DNA of 64,000 nt from CADEEN01 sp963751775. GTDB taxonomy: Bacteria > Pseudomonadota > Gammaproteobacteria > Burkholderiales > Burkholderiaceae_C. This document shows, one piece after another, positions 14,770 through 28,829 of the stretch. Under the pieces are notes generated by a model, which was not told the DNA's origin, searched no databases, and worked only from the letters and a program-made list of their open reading frames with translations. The translations under genes were made by a program, and so were the position numbers. Each line of letters opens with the position of its first letter. The stretch's first letter is position 1. The DNA is taken from the NCBI GenBank assembly GCA_963751775.1, contig CAVVVW010000005.1, positions 1 to 64,000 of the forward strand, written 5' to 3'.

Positions 14770-16186
14770 ATGGTGTCCTGGATCCCGATTGCCCAGCTCG
14801 TGCTGCTGGGCTTGGTGCTGGTGCTCGTGCTGTGGCTGGCGCTGCGCCGTGGCGACAACGGCAGCGCCGAGCGGCTGGAACGCAATCTGCGCGCCGACGT
14901 GCAGGACAGCGCCCGCGGCACGCGCCAGGAGCTGGCGCAAAGCCTGTCGGCGATGCAGCAGTCGCTGCTGACGCAATCGGGCGACGTGGCGCGCACGCAG
15001 AACGAGCAGATCGATTCGTTTCGCACCCAGCTCGCCGCGATGCAGCAGGGCCTGGCCGATCAGACGCGCGCGGCGCGCGAGGCGCAGGACGCGGCGCTGC
15101 ACCGCTTCGGCCAGGCCCAGGCCGAGCAGTTGCGCGCGCTGGCCGACGGCAACGACAAGCGCATGGCCGAGGTGCGGCAGACCGTCGAGACCAAGCTGGC
15201 CGCGATCCAGGCCGACAACGCCCAGCGCCTGGAGCAGATGCGCGCGACGGTCGACGAGAAGCTGCACGCCACGCTCGAGCTGCGCCTGGGCGAGAGCTTC
15301 AAGCAGGTGGCCGACCGGCTCGAGCAGGTGCACAAGGGGCTGGGCGAAATGCAGGTGCTGGCGCGCGACGTCGGTTCGCTCAACCGCACGATGTCCAACG
15401 TCAAGGCGCGCGGCATTTTCGGCGAGGTCCAGCTCGCCGGGCTGCTCGAACAAGTCTTCACGCCCGAGCAGTTCGGCACCAACGTCGAGACGGTGCCGGG
15501 CAGCGGCGCGCGGGTCGAGTTCGCGATCCGCCTGCCCGGACGCGGCAGCGACGGCGCAGCCAACGGCGCGCAGCCGCTCTGGCTGCCGATCGACGCCAAG
15601 TTCCCGCGCGAAGACTACGAACTCCTGCTCGACGCCCAGGACCGCGCCGACAAGCCGGCCGCCGAAGCCGCCGCCAAGGCGATCGAGGCGCGGCTGAAGC
15701 TCGAAGCGCGCAGCATCAGCGAGAAGTACGTGCAGGCGCCGCACACGACGGACTTCGCGATCCTGTTCGTGCCGACCGAAGGGCTTTACGCCGAAGCGCT
15801 GCGGCGGCCCGGCCTGGTCGAGGCCTTGCAGCGCGAATACAAGGTCATGCTGGCCGGGCCGACCACGCTGCTGGCCACGCTCAACAGCTTGCAGATGGGC
15901 TTTCGCACGCTGGCGCTGGAGCGCCGCAGCGCCGAGGTCTGGCAGGTGCTGGGCGCGGTGAAGACCGAGTTCGGCAAGTTCGGCGACGTGCTGGCCAAGA
16001 CCAAGAAGAAGCTCGACGAGGCCAGCAACACCATCGTCCAGGCCGAAGTTCGCACGCGGGCGATGGAGCGGCAGTTGCGCGGGGTCGAGGCCATGCCGGT
16101 CGAGCATGCAGCAGGGCCTGCTCGGGAACGCCGACGCTGGCGACGCAGGCGAAGGCGACGAGGAGCCCGGGCGCGGCGGCGAATGA
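14770..16186 (+). CDS. rmuC: DNA recombination protein RmuC (frameshift near C-terminus)
   Basis: RmuC is a predicted nuclease-fold protein limiting inversions at short inverted repeats. An N-terminal helix (LVLLGLVLVLVLWLALRR) anchors it. A long coiled coil (residues about 35-190) follows, and then the conserved domain with NVKARGIFGEVQLAGLLEQV, PLWLPIDAKFPREDYE, TTDFAILFVPTEGLYAEAL and MLAGPTTLLATLNSLQMGFR. One extra base near 16105 (GAGCATGCAG for GAGATGCAG) hides the true tail MQQGLLGNADAGDAGEG, which ends at TGA 16184-16186. The stop overlaps the ATG of the MFS gene. Confidence 0.9.
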
Positions 16187-17379
16187 GCAACGGCAACGCC
16201 ACGGCCGCGCCGCGCAGCGCGTTCCTGATGGTCATCACGACGCTGGTCGGCCTGCATGCCTGCATGGCCTCGACGCGCGTGGCGGCCAGCCTCGCGGTGT
16301 TGAAGCAAGGCCATCCCGACTGGGTCGTCGGCGTCCTGCTCAGCCTGTACGCCGTCGCGCCGATCGTGTTGTCGCTGTGGGCCGGACGCCTGGCCGACCG
16401 CTTCGGCTTTCACCGCCCGGTGATCTGGGGGGTCGGTATGGCCACGATCGGCGCGATGCTGCCGGTGCTGACGCAGCACCTGGCATCACTCGCCGTGTCG
16501 GCGCTGCTGACCGGCGGCGCGGTCAGCGTGGCCGCGGTGGCGATCCAGCGCGAGGCCGGACTGATGGCGCGCGACCCGGGCGACCTGAAGCGCGTCTTCA
16601 GCTGGGTTGCCCTCGGGCCCGCGCTGTCGAACACCCTGGCTCCGGTCATCGCCGGGCTGTTGATCGACCACGTGGGCTTTCGCGCCGCATTCGCTTTCGG
16701 TGCGCTGCTGCCGCTGGTGGCCGTGGCGGCGGCATGGCGTGTGCCGCGCACGCCGTTGCCGCTCGGCGATCCGACCCGCGCGCCGTTGGGCCATGCCTTC
16801 GAGTTGCTGCGCATGCCGGTGCTGCGCAACCTGCTGCTGGTGAACGTGGCGATGGCCGCGGCGTGGGACGCGCACAGCTTCACGGTGCCGGTGGTCGGCC
16901 ACGCGCGCGAGTTGAGCGCGTCGGCGATCGGGCTTGTTCTGGGCTCGTTCGCGATCGCGGCCACCTTGGTGCGGGTGGCCATTTCGACCTGGGCCGACCG
17001 CATCGACGAGCGCCGCACCTTGCTCGCAGCGATGACGCTGGCCAGCGCCGTGCTGCTGGTCTACGCCTGGTTGCCCGGCGCCGCGGGCATGATGCTCGGC
17101 TCGGCAGTGCTCGGCCTGGCGCTGGGCGCGGTGCAACCGATGGTGCTGTCGACGCTGCACCAGGCCGCGCCGCCCGATCGCCAGGGCCAGGCGCTGGCGC
17201 TGCGCATGGTCTTCACCAACGTGGCGACGATCGCGATGCCGGCCGGCTTCGGCCTGTTGGCGGCGGTCGCCGGCAGCGCCGCACCGATGTGGCTGATGGC
17301 CGGTCTGCTGATCGCGGCGCGCTGGCCGGCGCAGCAGATCAGGCTGCAGCGATCAGAAGCGGATGCCGGACGGGTTTGA
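16183..17379 (+). CDS. Major facilitator superfamily transporter
   Basis: This 398-residue protein has 12 predicted helices. The loop 2-3 signature GRLADRFGFHRPV corresponds to the MFS motif A. It starts MSNGNATAAPRSAF at ATG 16183, overlapping the rmuC stop. The sequence resembles YbfB/AraJ-type drug or metabolite efflux proteins, but no substrate is evident. Its 3' end overlaps the convergent glutaredoxin-like gene by 27 bp. Confidence 0.82.
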   Translation: MSNGNATAAPRSAFLMVITTLVGLHACMASTRVAASLAVLKQGHPDWVVGVLLSLYAVAPIVLSLWAGRLADRFGFHRPVIWGVGMATIGAMLPVLTQHLASLAVSALLTGGAVSVAAVAIQREAGLMARDPGDLKRVFSWVALGPALSNTLAPVIAGLLIDHVGFRAAFAFGALLPLVAVAAAWRVPRTPLPLGDPTRAPLGHAFELLRMPVLRNLLLVNVAMAAAWDAHSFTVPVVGHARELSASAIGLVLGSFAIAATLVRVAISTWADRIDERRTLLAAMTLASAVLLVYAWLPGAAGMMLGSAVLGLALGAVQPMVLSTLHQAAPPDRQGQALALRMVFTNVATIAMPAGFGLLAAVAGSAAPMWLMAGLLIAARWPAQQIRLQRSEADAGRV

Positions 17380-17964
17380 GCCGTTGTTCGGTTGCGCCGC
17401 CACGGCCGGCGGCGCAGCCCGTTCCTGCGGCGGTGGCGGCGGCCGGCGTTCCGTCAGCGGCACCGCCGGCAGCTGCGCATAGTTGGCCGGCAACATCGAC
17501 TGGCGCGGGTAGCCGGCGACGTCGAGTGTTTCCTCCCAGGCGGGCGGTGCAAGGCCGCGCAACGTTTGTTCACCGACCTTGAGCACCGGTGCCTCGGAGC
17601 CGCCGACGATGCGCGGCCAGGCCTCGCGGTCCTCGTTGGTCTCGGCGATGCGTTCGACATAGGGCACGCCGCGCCGGGCAAGCAGCGAGCGGCCCAGCGC
17701 GCAGGCCTCGCCGCATTCCTTGGTGGTGTAGAGCGTGACCGGGAAGCGCGTCGCCACCTGGCGCAACGCGAACGGCAAGGACGCGTCGCTGGCGCGCCCG
17801 GGTTCGCGGCCGACCGGCGTTGCGCGGCCTTCGGTCGGGCTGGGCGCGCGATCGGTGTAGGTCACCTTGCCGTCGGGGCCGACGACCTTGTACTGGGCCT
17901 GGGCCGCCACGGCGACGAGCGACAACGCGCCGGCAAGGGTCGAGATCAGCAGGGGTTTGCGCAT
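17353..17964 (-). CDS. DUF4124/glutaredoxin-like periplasmic protein
   Basis: This 203-residue protein has an N-terminal signal peptide (MRKPLLISTLAGALSLVAVA, cleaved after AQA). A short DUF4124-like strand (YKVVGPDGKVTYTDRAP) and a thioredoxin-fold domain (VTLYTTKECGEACALGRSLL) follow. The redox pair is CxxxC (CGEAC) rather than the usual CxxC, and SEAPVLKVGE supplies the cis-Pro region. The C-terminus is Pro-rich and disordered. An oxidoreductase role in the envelope is likely; the partner is unknown. I chose ATG 17964 because the signal peptide begins there. Confidence 0.8.
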   Translation of the reverse strand: MRKPLLISTLAGALSLVAVAAQAQYKVVGPDGKVTYTDRAPSPTEGRATPVGREPGRASDASLPFALRQVATRFPVTLYTTKECGEACALGRSLLARRGVPYVERIAETNEDREAWPRIVGGSEAPVLKVGEQTLRGLAPPAWEETLDVAGYPRQSMLPANYAQLPAVPLTERRPPPPPQERAAPPAVAAQPNNGSNPSGIRF

Positions 17965-17996
17965 GACCCGGAATCTAACCGGCCCGGGCCAAGGAC

Positions 17997-20020
17997 TCAA
18001 GCCATGCCCTGGTGGCGCAGCAGCGCATCGATGCGCGGTTCACGGCCGCGGAAGGCGACGAAATTCTCCAGCGCACTGCGGCTGCCGCCGGCTTCGAGAA
18101 TTTCTTCACGCAAGCGCCTGCCGGTGGCCACCGACAAGGGCCCGGCCTCCTCGAAAGCACTCCAGGCATCGGCCGACAGCACTTCCGCCCACTTGTAGCT
18201 GTAGTAGCCGGCCGCGTAACCGCCGGCAAAGATGTGCGTGAAGCTGTGCTGGAAGCGGTTGAAGGGCGGGGGATTCAACACCGATACCTCGCGGCGGACT
18301 TCGTCGAGCACCTGCTGCACCCGTTCGGCCGCGCCGGCTTCGGCGTGGATGCGCAGGTCGAACAGGCCGAACTCGACCTGGCGCAGCGTGCCCAGGCCGC
18401 TCTGGAAGTTCTTTGCCGCGACCATCTTGTCGAACAGCTGCGCGCGGCAAGCGGCTGGCCGCTGTCGACATGGGCCGACAGGCGTTGCAGGACCGTCCCA
18501 CTCCCAGCAGAAGTTCTCCATGAACTGGCTCGGCAATTCGACCGCGTCCCACTCGACGCCCGACAGGCCCGAGACGCCGAGGTCGTCGACCTGCGTGAGC
18601 ATCAGGTGCAGGCCGTGGCCGAACTCGTGAAACAGCGTGATCACGTCGTCATGGGTCAGCAACGCGGGGTGAGCTGCCGACCGGGGCGGCGTAGTTGCAG
18701 ACCAGCGTGGCCACCGGCGTTTGCAGCGCGCCGCCGGGCCGCACCCAGCGCACGCGCACGTCGTCCATCCAGGCCCCGGGCTGCTTGCCGGGGCGGGCGT
18801 AGGGGTCGAGGTAGAACTGGGCCAGCAGCCGGCCGTCGCGCTCGACGCGGTAGAAGCGCACGCTGTCGTGCCAGACCGGCGCCTGGTCGGGCGTGATCGT
18901 GACCTCGAACACCGTCTGCACGATCTCGAACAGCCCGGCCAGCACCGTCGGCTCGGTGAAGTAGCGCTTGACCTCCTGGTCGCTGAAGGCGTAGCGCGCC
19001 TCCTTGAGCTTCTCGCTGGCGTAGGCCAGGTCCCAGGCCTGCAGGTCCGTGCAGGCCCAGTTCCGACTCGGCGAAGGCCGACAACTCGGCCAGGTCGCGC
19101 TCGGCGTACGGGCGTGCGCGCGCCGCCAGGTCGCGCAGAAACTCGTGCACCTGCTGCGTCGAGCGCGCCATCTTCGGCACCAGCGAAACGGCTGCATGGC
19201 TGTCGTGGCCGAGCAGGTGCGCCGCCTCCTGGCGCAACGCCAGCAACTCGCGCATCAGCGTGCTGTTGTCCTGCGCCGCAGGGCCCAGTTCACTGGCCCG
19301 CGTGACGTAGGCGGTGTAGAGGGTCTGCCGCAGGCTGCGGTTGCTTGCGTATTGCATCACCGGCCCGTAGACCGGGTAGTGCAGCGTCAGCTTGTGACCC
19401 TCGTGGCCATCGGCGTGCGCGGCCTCGGCGCTGGCCTGCAGCACGTCGGCGGGCACGCCGTCGAGATCAGCGGTCGAGGCGAGGTGGCTGAAGCCATCGG
19501 TGGCATCGAGCACATGCTCGCGGTACTGCTGCTCGAGATCGGCGCTGCGCTCCTGGATCGCTGCGAAGCGGCGCTTGGCGTCGCCGCTCAACTCGGCGCC
19601 CGAGAGCACGAAGTCGCGCAGGGCATTGGCCAGTGCCTTGCGCCGTGCCGGCGCCAGGCTGGCCGCGGCCGGGCTGGCCGCGATGGCCTTGTACTTGGCG
19701 TACAGGCGCTCGTCGGCACCCAGCCGGGTGTGGAACTCGGTCACCTTGGGCAGGTTGTCGTTGTAGGCCGCACGCAATGCGGGCGTGTCGGCGACGGCAT
19801 TGAGGTGCGATACGGCGCCCCAGGCCCGGCTCAGGCGTTCGGTGGCCACGTCGAGCACCGCCGACATGGCGTCGTAGTCGGCCGGCACGGCCGGGCCGAC
19901 CGCATGTTCGAGCGCGGCTGCGGCACGGGCCAGGAGTTCGTCGACCGCCGGGGTGACATGCTCCGGGCGGATGGCGTCGAAGGCCGGCAGGCCCTCGGTT
20001 TGCAGCAGCGGATTGTTCAT
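17997..20020 (-). CDS. prlC: Oligopeptidase A (M3 metallopeptidase; frameshifted)
   Basis: PrlC degrades cytosolic peptides. The N-terminal half starts MNNPLLQTEGLPAFDAIRPE. The zinc site reads ITLFHEFGHGLHLML (HExxH), followed by SGLSGVEWDAVELPSQFMEN and YYSYKWAEVLSADAWSAFEE, all typical of the family. Frame changes occur near 19055 (CTGCACGG for CTGACGG), 18668 (CCCC for CCC), 18490 and 18445. The corrected length of about 674 residues is normal. Its start lies 16 bp downstream of the folD stop, suggesting co-transcription. Confidence 0.9.
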
Positions 20021-20035
20021 TGGCTCTCTCGCGGT

Positions 20036-20893
20036 TCAGTGCGCGGCGGCTCGTTCGCGCCGCTTGCACGGTATTGGCCAGCAGCATCGCGATCGTCATC
20101 GGGCCGACGCCGCCGGGCACCGGCGTGATCCAACCGGCGACCTGCGACACGCCCGCGAAGTCGACGTCGCCGCACAGCTTGCCGGCTTCGTCGCGGTTGA
20201 TGCCGACGTCGATTACAACCGCACCCGGCTTGACCATCGCAGCGGTCAGGGTATTGCGCCGGCCGACGGCGGCGACCACGACGTCGGCCTGGCGCGTGTG
20301 CGCGGCCAGGTCCGGCGTCGCGCTGTGGCAGACCGTGACGCTGGCGTGGGCCTGCAGCAGCAGCAGCGCCATCGGCTTGCCCACCGTGTTGCTGCGGCCG
20401 ATGACGACGGCGTGCTTGCCGCGCAGATCCACGCCGGTGCTTTCGATCAGCTTCATGCAGCCCAGCGGCGTGGCCGGTCGCAAGCCCGGCAGGCCGGTCA
20501 TCAACTCGCCCGCACTGGTGACCGAGAAGCCGTCGACGTCCTTGGCCGGGGCAATGGCTTCGATCACGCGGTGCGCGTCGAGGTGCTTGGGCAAGGGCAT
20601 CTGCACCAGGATGCCGTGGATGGCGGCGGTCGGCGTTGAGCGCGGCGATGCGCGCAGAGCAGGTCATCCTGCGACAGCGTCGCGTCGTAGCGCTCGAGCA
20701 CCGAGTGCAGGCCGCTGTCCTGGCAGGCCTTGACCTTGTTGCGTACATAGACCGCACTGGCCGGATCGTCGCCGACCAGGATCACCGCCAGGCCGGGCTT
20801 CGTGCCGCGCGCCGTGAGCGCAGCGGCACGCTCGGCAACCTGCGCGCGCACGCTGCGCGACAGCGCGGTGCCATCAATGATTTGTGCCGTCAA
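20036..20893 (-). CDS. folD: Bifunctional methylenetetrahydrofolate dehydrogenase/cyclohydrolase FolD (frameshifted)
   Basis: FolD interconverts 5,10-methylene- and 10-formyl-tetrahydrofolate with NADP. Visible family text includes KPGLAVILVGDDPASAVYVR, ILVQMPLPKHLD-like text, KDVDGFSVTSAGELMTGLPG, HAVVIGRSNTVGKPMALLLL and PGGVGPMTIAMLLANTV. The best start is TTG 20893 with AGGAGA upstream, giving MTAQIIDGTALS. One extra base is seen near 20655, near 20635 and near 20055; removing the last restores the usual ending VQAAERAAAH and a stop at 20036. The corrected length is 284 residues. Confidence 0.92.
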
Positions 20894-20916
20894 GAGTGTC
20901 TCCTGCAAATACGAAC

Positions 20917-20937
20917 AAGGCCGCTCATCGCGGCCTT
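20917..20937 (-). terminator. Intrinsic terminator after the sensor kinase/FixJ operon
   Basis: AAGGCCGC (20917-20924) and GCGGCCTT (20930-20937) form a perfect 8-bp stem with a 5-nt loop. On the minus strand it is followed by TTGTTCG and an AT-rich stretch. It lies between the response-regulator stop (21029) and the folD start (20893), so it would insulate folD from upstream transcription. Confidence 0.6.
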
Positions 20938-20983
20938 ACCAAGCAGACACCGCGGAACCGGCTTTGCCGGGCCGCTGGTGTTG

Positions 20984-21018
20984 CCCCCTTGAGGGGGAGC
21001 GGCGCAGCCGCTTCGGGG
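20984..21018. repeat. Compound palindrome, possible dispersed intergenic repeat
   Basis: CCCCCTTGAGGGGG is followed at once by AGCGGCGCAGCCGCT and CGGGGG, so the outer and inner arms can form two nested hairpins. Very similar GC-rich palindromes recur between genes in Burkholderiales genomes. This is the only copy I noticed in the window. Confidence 0.4.
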
Positions 21019-21028
21019 GTGGTCCCAT

Positions 21029-21655
21029 TCACGCCTTGGCGGTCTGCGCGCCGAGCGCGATCTTGAGCAGATCGGCCACCGTGTTGGCGTTCAGTTTCTC
21101 CATGATGTTGGCGCGGTGCGCCTCGACCGTCTTGATGCTGATGCCCAGGTCGTCGGCGATCTGCTTGTTCAGCCGCCCGGCGACGATGCGCTCGAGCACC
21201 TGTGCTTCGCGCGTCGTCAAGCGCGACAGCAGCGCATCGCGGCTGGCCTGCTCCTGGTGCTGGCTGAAGGCGTTGCGCGCGGTGTCGAGCATGCGCTCGA
21301 CGAGGCCCAGCAACTCGTCTTCCTTGAACGGCTTCTCGATGAAATCCATCGCCCCCTTCTTCATCGTCGTCACCGCCATCGGCACGTCGCCGTGGCCGGT
21401 GATGAAGACGATCGGCAGCGGGCTCCTGCGCTCGACCAGGCGATCCTGCAACTCGAGCCCGCTCATGCCTTCCATGCGGATGTCGGCGATCAGGCAGGCC
21501 ACCTCGCGCGGATCGAAGCGCGACAGGAACGACTCCGACGAATCGAAGCACTTGACTCGGTAGTCCTTGCCTTCGAGCAGCCATTGCAACGAGTCGCGCA
21601 CGGCTTCGTCGTCGTCGACGACATAGACAGTACCTTTTTTGGGTATCAAGCTCAT
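21029..21655 (-). CDS. FixJ/TodT-type two-component response regulator
   Basis: This 208-residue regulator has a receiver domain (residues about 8-125) with the acidic pair DDD in VYVVDDDEAVRDSL, phospho-acceptor Asp in LIADIRMEGMSG, FITGHGD and the Lys of IEKPF. The C-terminal LuxR-type helix-turn-helix domain reads LTTREAQVLERIVAGRLNKQ and SIKTVEAHRANIMEKL. Its ATG at 21655 overlaps the stop of the upstream kinase gene, so the pair is translationally coupled. Target genes cannot be deduced. Confidence 0.92.
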   Translation of the reverse strand: MSLIPKKGTVYVVDDDEAVRDSLQWLLEGKDYRVKCFDSSESFLSRFDPREVACLIADIRMEGMSGLELQDRLVERRSPLPIVFITGHGDVPMAVTTMKKGAMDFIEKPFKEDELLGLVERMLDTARNAFSQHQEQASRDALLSRLTTREAQVLERIVAGRLNKQIADDLGISIKTVEAHRANIMEKLNANTVADLLKIALGAQTAKA

Positions 21656-24261
21656 GATGTGAAGTTCGCGTTGGCAGTTGCATGCGCGCTTTGCGCGGGC
21701 GTTGTGTGTGTGGTTCCGAGCAGCCCGGCCACTCCGGCGCGAGACGAGACATCGACCGGCAGCGTGAAGGAAAAACGACAGCCCACGACAGCCGTGCCAT
21801 TGTAGAGGTTCGTCGCCCGCATCCGGCCGCGGTGCGACTCGACGATCGAGCGGCACAGCGCCAGGCCGATGCCCAGGCCTTCGGCCTTGGTCGAGAAGAA
21901 GGCTTCGTACAGGCGCGCCAGCACGTCCTCGCGCACGCCGGGGCCGCGGTCGGTGACGCAGAATTCGATGACGCCGCCTTCTTCGTGCGTGTGCCGCGGC
22001 ACCACACGCAACTCGATGTGGCGGCGCGTGGCCGGCAGCTGCGCCGTGTCGATGGCTTCGGCTGCATTCTTCAGCAGGTTCAGCACCACCTGCTCGATCA
22101 GGATCGGATCGCAGTACAGGGCCGGCAGGCGTTGCGCGACGTAGGTCGTGAGCGCGACATTGCGGCGGCGCAACTCGATGCCGGCCAGATCGACCGCGTC
22201 GTCGATGATCGACCGCGCCTCCGCGCGCTGCCGTTGTGGTTCGCTGCGCTTCACGAAGGCCCGGATGCGATGGATGATCTGGCCCGCGCGCTCGGCCTGA
22301 TGCGCCGTCTTCTGCAATGCGGCCACGAGGTCGTCCCTGGCGATCGAATCGCCGCGCACCCGCGAGATCATTCCATTGCAGTAGTTGGTGATCGCCGTCA
22401 GTGGCTGGTTCAACTCATGGGCCACCGAACTGGCCATCTCGCCCATCGTCACCAGCCGGCTCGTGACCTGCGCCTTCTCCGCCTGGTGCGCCGCCTGCTC
22501 TTCGATGCGCCGGCGCGCCGTGATGTCGGTGGCGATCAGCATTTGCGCCAGCCGCCCGTCGGTCCATTGCAGGTAGCGCGAGCGCACGTCGAACCACTTC
22601 TTCAGGCTGTCGACATAGACCTCGCGCGGGTCCGCGCCACTGGCGGTGAGCGACTCGGTGGGCAGGCCCGACAGGCTGTCGACGTCGTCGCCGTCGTCGT
22701 CGTCGGTCGGCAGCAACGAGGGCGACACCGTGCTGCTGGCCAGTTGGGCGTGTCCCTTCGGGTCGGCGCCGAACCACAGCCGGTAGGAGCGGTTCGCGAA
22801 CAGCAATTCGTTTTGCTGCACCGACAGCACCGAGACCGCGGCGTCCAGGCCCTCGAGCACGGTGGTGAAACGTTCGTGCGAGGCCGAGAGCTGGTCGCGG
22901 ATGCGCTTGGCCTCGGTGATGTTGGTCATCGAGGTCATCCAGCCCGTATGTTGGCCGCGGGCGTCGATCAGCGGCGAGACGTACATCCGCGAATCGAACA
23001 CGGTGGCGTCCTTGCGCATGACCTTGACCTCGATGCCGCCCGCCGGGCTGCGCCCCTGCAACTCCTGCTGCAGCAGGCGCATGTTCTCCTCGATGCGGTC
23101 GCTCGGCCAGTACGGGAACGGGGGCGTCTGGCCGACGAGCTCGGTCTCGGTAAAGCCGGTCATGGCGCAGAACGCCGGGTTGATGTACGTGATGCGGCCC
23201 TCGGTATCCATCGCGCGCATGCCGGTCAGCATCGAGTTTTCCATCGCGCGGCGGAAGTTGGCTTCCTGCACCAGCGTGCTCTGCATCTGGCTGCGTCGAC
23301 GCATATGGCGCCAGGTGCCGAGCAGCATCCAGACCGTCAGCACCGACAGCGCCACGACCATCCAGAACAGCGTATTGCCGACCAGGCCGACCGAGGTGCG
23401 CCAGCCCTGACCGCGCAGCACCAGGCCGTTTGCTCGCGGGGGCCAGCGGCAGGTCGAAGACGATGGTCGGCCGGCTCGAGGGCTTGCCCGGCATCTGCAG
23501 CACGCTGCCGGCCAGTTCGCGGCCCTGTTCATCGAGCACGGCCACGGTGTGGCGCTGCGTCACTTCCGGCGGCACCGAGGCGCGCAGCAGCGCGTCGATG
23601 GCGTATTCGGCAATCAGTGCGCCAGTTGAAGCTGCCGTGCTCCAGCAGCGGGACCTGGAGCTGGAACACCGCCGTGCCGCTGGCATTGCGAAAGGCGCGC
23701 GAGAACAGCGGCCGGTGGCGTGTCGCGCGCGGCCACGAAGGTCCGCTCCGGCTCGCTGGCCTCGCCGGCGACCGGCAGCGCCGGCGGCGTGGCTTCGTCG
23801 CTGGGTGTCGCTTCGAGGTGAAACGCGGCCACCGCATGGCCCGCGCGCAGGGAGCGGTCGCGTGCGACCCAGCTCAGGTGCGTCAGCGCCGTGCGATCGC
23901 GCGCGAACACGAGTGCCTGCGCAGTGAAGGCCGGGCCATCGATCTCGTGTCCGGCCACCTGGCGCGCCAGGCGCACGATCTGTTCCTGGTCGTCGAGCAG
24001 GCGCAGGCGAATCTGCTGCTGCGCGATCTCGGTGTCGCGCTGCACCGTATCGGTTGCACGATCGATTTCCTCATTGCGCAGGTACCAGAACGCCGCAATG
24101 ATGGCGGCCAGGAACAGCAGCACGGAGACCAGCGGGCCGATGGTGGCGAAACGGTCCTGCTTGGTCGGCGACTGGCGCCGCCACCAGCGGCCGAACAGCC
24201 GCTGCCGGCGCGCGAACGGCAGCATTTCGCTGTCGCGGGCCAGGTCGGGGCGGAGTTGCAT
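21652..24261 (-). CDS. Membrane-bound PAS sensor histidine kinase (frameshifted)
   Basis: The order of domains is a first membrane helix (VSVLLFLAAIIAAFWYL), a periplasmic sensor of about 230 residues, a second helix (FWMVVALSVLTVWMLLG) and a PAS/PAC domain (MENSMLTGMRAMDTEGRITY). A second PAS-like region follows, then HisKA with VAHELNQPLTAITNYCNGM and HATPase with FCVTDRGPGVRED and GLGIGLALCRSIVESHRGRM. Layout and FixJ partner resemble DctB/FixL-type systems. Shifts near 23720, 23625 and 23440 each fit one extra base and all lie in the sensor or second-helix region. Start ATG 24261. It is divergent from aceE, but regulation of aceE is not implied. Confidence 0.85.
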
Positions 24262-24435
24262 GGGGCGGATTATCGAGGCGACACCGGATGCGACACGCAA
24301 CTGAATTTCACATTATGGTATTGATAGCCACTATTTGAAATTGCGAATGCCTTGTGCGACACTCGCAGTCGGCCGGCGCGGGCATCCGCGCGAGGCACTT
24401 GTGAGAGCCCGCAGAGACTTCAACAGGAGACAAGC

Positions 24436-27144
<2,709 letters not shown>

Positions 27145-27168
27145 GCGCAACGACAACGGAGACATCAC

Positions 27169-28820
27169 ATGGCGTTGGTCGAAGTCAAGGTCCCGGACAT
27201 CGGTGACTTCAAGGAAGTGGAAGTCATCGAGTTGCTCGTCAAGCCGGGCGACACGGTGGCGGTCGACCAGTCGTTGCTGACGGTGGAGTCGGACAAGGCG
27301 TCGATGGAGATCCCGTCGTCGCATGCCGGCGTGGTCAAGGAACTGAAGGTCAAGCTCGGCGACAAGGTGGCCGAAGGCACGATGGTCTTGCTGCTCGATG
27401 CGGCCGGCGCGGCGCCGGCGGCGGCGCCGGCAGCGGCAGCGGCAGCGGCGCCCGTGCAGGCATCGATCGCGATCGTTGCCCGCGGCTGCGCCCGCGGCAC
27501 CGACGGCGAGCGGCTCGTTCGACGTCGTCGTGCCGGACATCGGCGACTTCGACGAGGTGGCCGTGATCGAGGTCTTCGTCAAGGCGGGCGACAGCGTCAA
27601 GGTCGAGCAAAGCCTGATCACCGTCGAGAGCGACAAGGCGTCGATGGAGATCCCCTCGTCGCATGCCGGTGTGGTCAAGGACCTCAAGGTCAAGGTCGGC
27701 GACAAGGTCAAGCAAGGCAGCTTGATCGCCGTACTGCAGGGCGCGGCGGGTGCGGCACAGGTCGCCAGCGCGCGGCCGCCGTCGCTGTCGGCCACGCTCA
27801 GCCGCAGCGCCAGCGCCCGCTGCAACGCCAGCCCCTGTCACGTCCGCGCCGCCGGTGCAGGAACCGAGCGCGGTCGGTGGCGCATTGCCGCACGCCTCGC
27901 CGTCGATCCGCCGGCTGGCGCGCGAACTCGGCGTGCCGCTGGCCGAAGTCAAGGGCAGCGGCCCGAAGGGCCGCATCACGCAGGAGGATGTGCAGGGCTT
28001 CGTCAAGGGCGTGATGGCCGGCGCGGTGCAGACCGCGGCGCAACGGGCGAAGGCGCCGGCAGCGGCCACGGCCGGCGGTGGCATGATCCCGGGTCTGTTG
28101 CCGTGGCCGCAAGTCGACTTCACGAAGTTCGGCCCGATCGAGCGCCGGGACCTTTCGCGCATCAAGAAGATCAGCGGCGCCAACCTGCATCGCAACTGGG
28201 TGCTGATCCCGCACGTGACGAACAACGACGAGGCCGACATCACCGAGCTCGAGGCCTTTCGCATTGCGACCAACAAGGAAAACGAGAAGTCCGGCCTCAA
28301 GGTCACGATGCTCGCCTTCGTGATCCGGGCGGTGGTCTCGGCGCTGAAGAAGTTTCCCGATTTCAACGCCAGCCTGGACGGCGAGCAGCTCGTCTACAAG
28401 CAGTATTTCCACATCGGCTTTGCCGCCGATACGCCCAACGGCCTGGTCGTGCCCGTGCTGCGCGACGCCGACAAGAAGGGCGTGCTGCAGATCAGCGCCG
28501 AGATGGGCGAGCTGGCCAAGAAGGCGCGCGACGGCAAGCTCGGTCCGGCCGACATGACCGGGGGCTGCATGTCGATCAGCTCGCTGGGCGGCATCGGTGG
28601 CACCCACTTCACGCCCATCATCAATGCCCCCGAGGTCGCGATCCTGGGCTTGTCGAAGAGTTCATTGAAGCCGGTGTGGGACGGCAAGGCCTTCCAGCCG
28701 CGCCTGGTGCTGCCGCTTTCGCTGTCTTACGACCACCGCGTGATCGACGGCGCGTCGGCCGCGCGCTTCAATGCCTACCTCGGGCAGGTTCTCGCCGACT
28801 TCCGGCGCGTGCTCCTGTAG
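27169..28820 (+). CDS. aceF: Pyruvate dehydrogenase E2, dihydrolipoamide acetyltransferase (frameshifted)
   Basis: Two lipoyl domains (codons about 1-75 and 120-195) each carry the lipoylation motif ESDKASMEIPSSHAG, separated by Ala/Pro-rich linkers. A peripheral subunit-binding domain (SIRRLARELGVPLAEVKGSG) and the catalytic domain with SYDHRVIDGASAARF, whose His is catalytic, follow. Frame changes lie in the linkers near 27490 and 27830, where the sequence is most repetitive and GC-rich. RBS-like GGAGA lies before ATG 27169. Confidence 0.93.
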
Positions 28821-28829
28821 GGTCACGCG

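Noticed and set aside
13213..16479. 1088-codon minus-strand frame
   Set aside because: Antisense of the M20 gene and rmuC with no recognisable motif.
13044..17582. 1512-codon frame spanning allC, the M20 gene, rmuC and the MFS gene
   Set aside because: The translation is Arg/Ala/Gly-rich low complexity except for a short true allC segment; the real genes lie in other frames.
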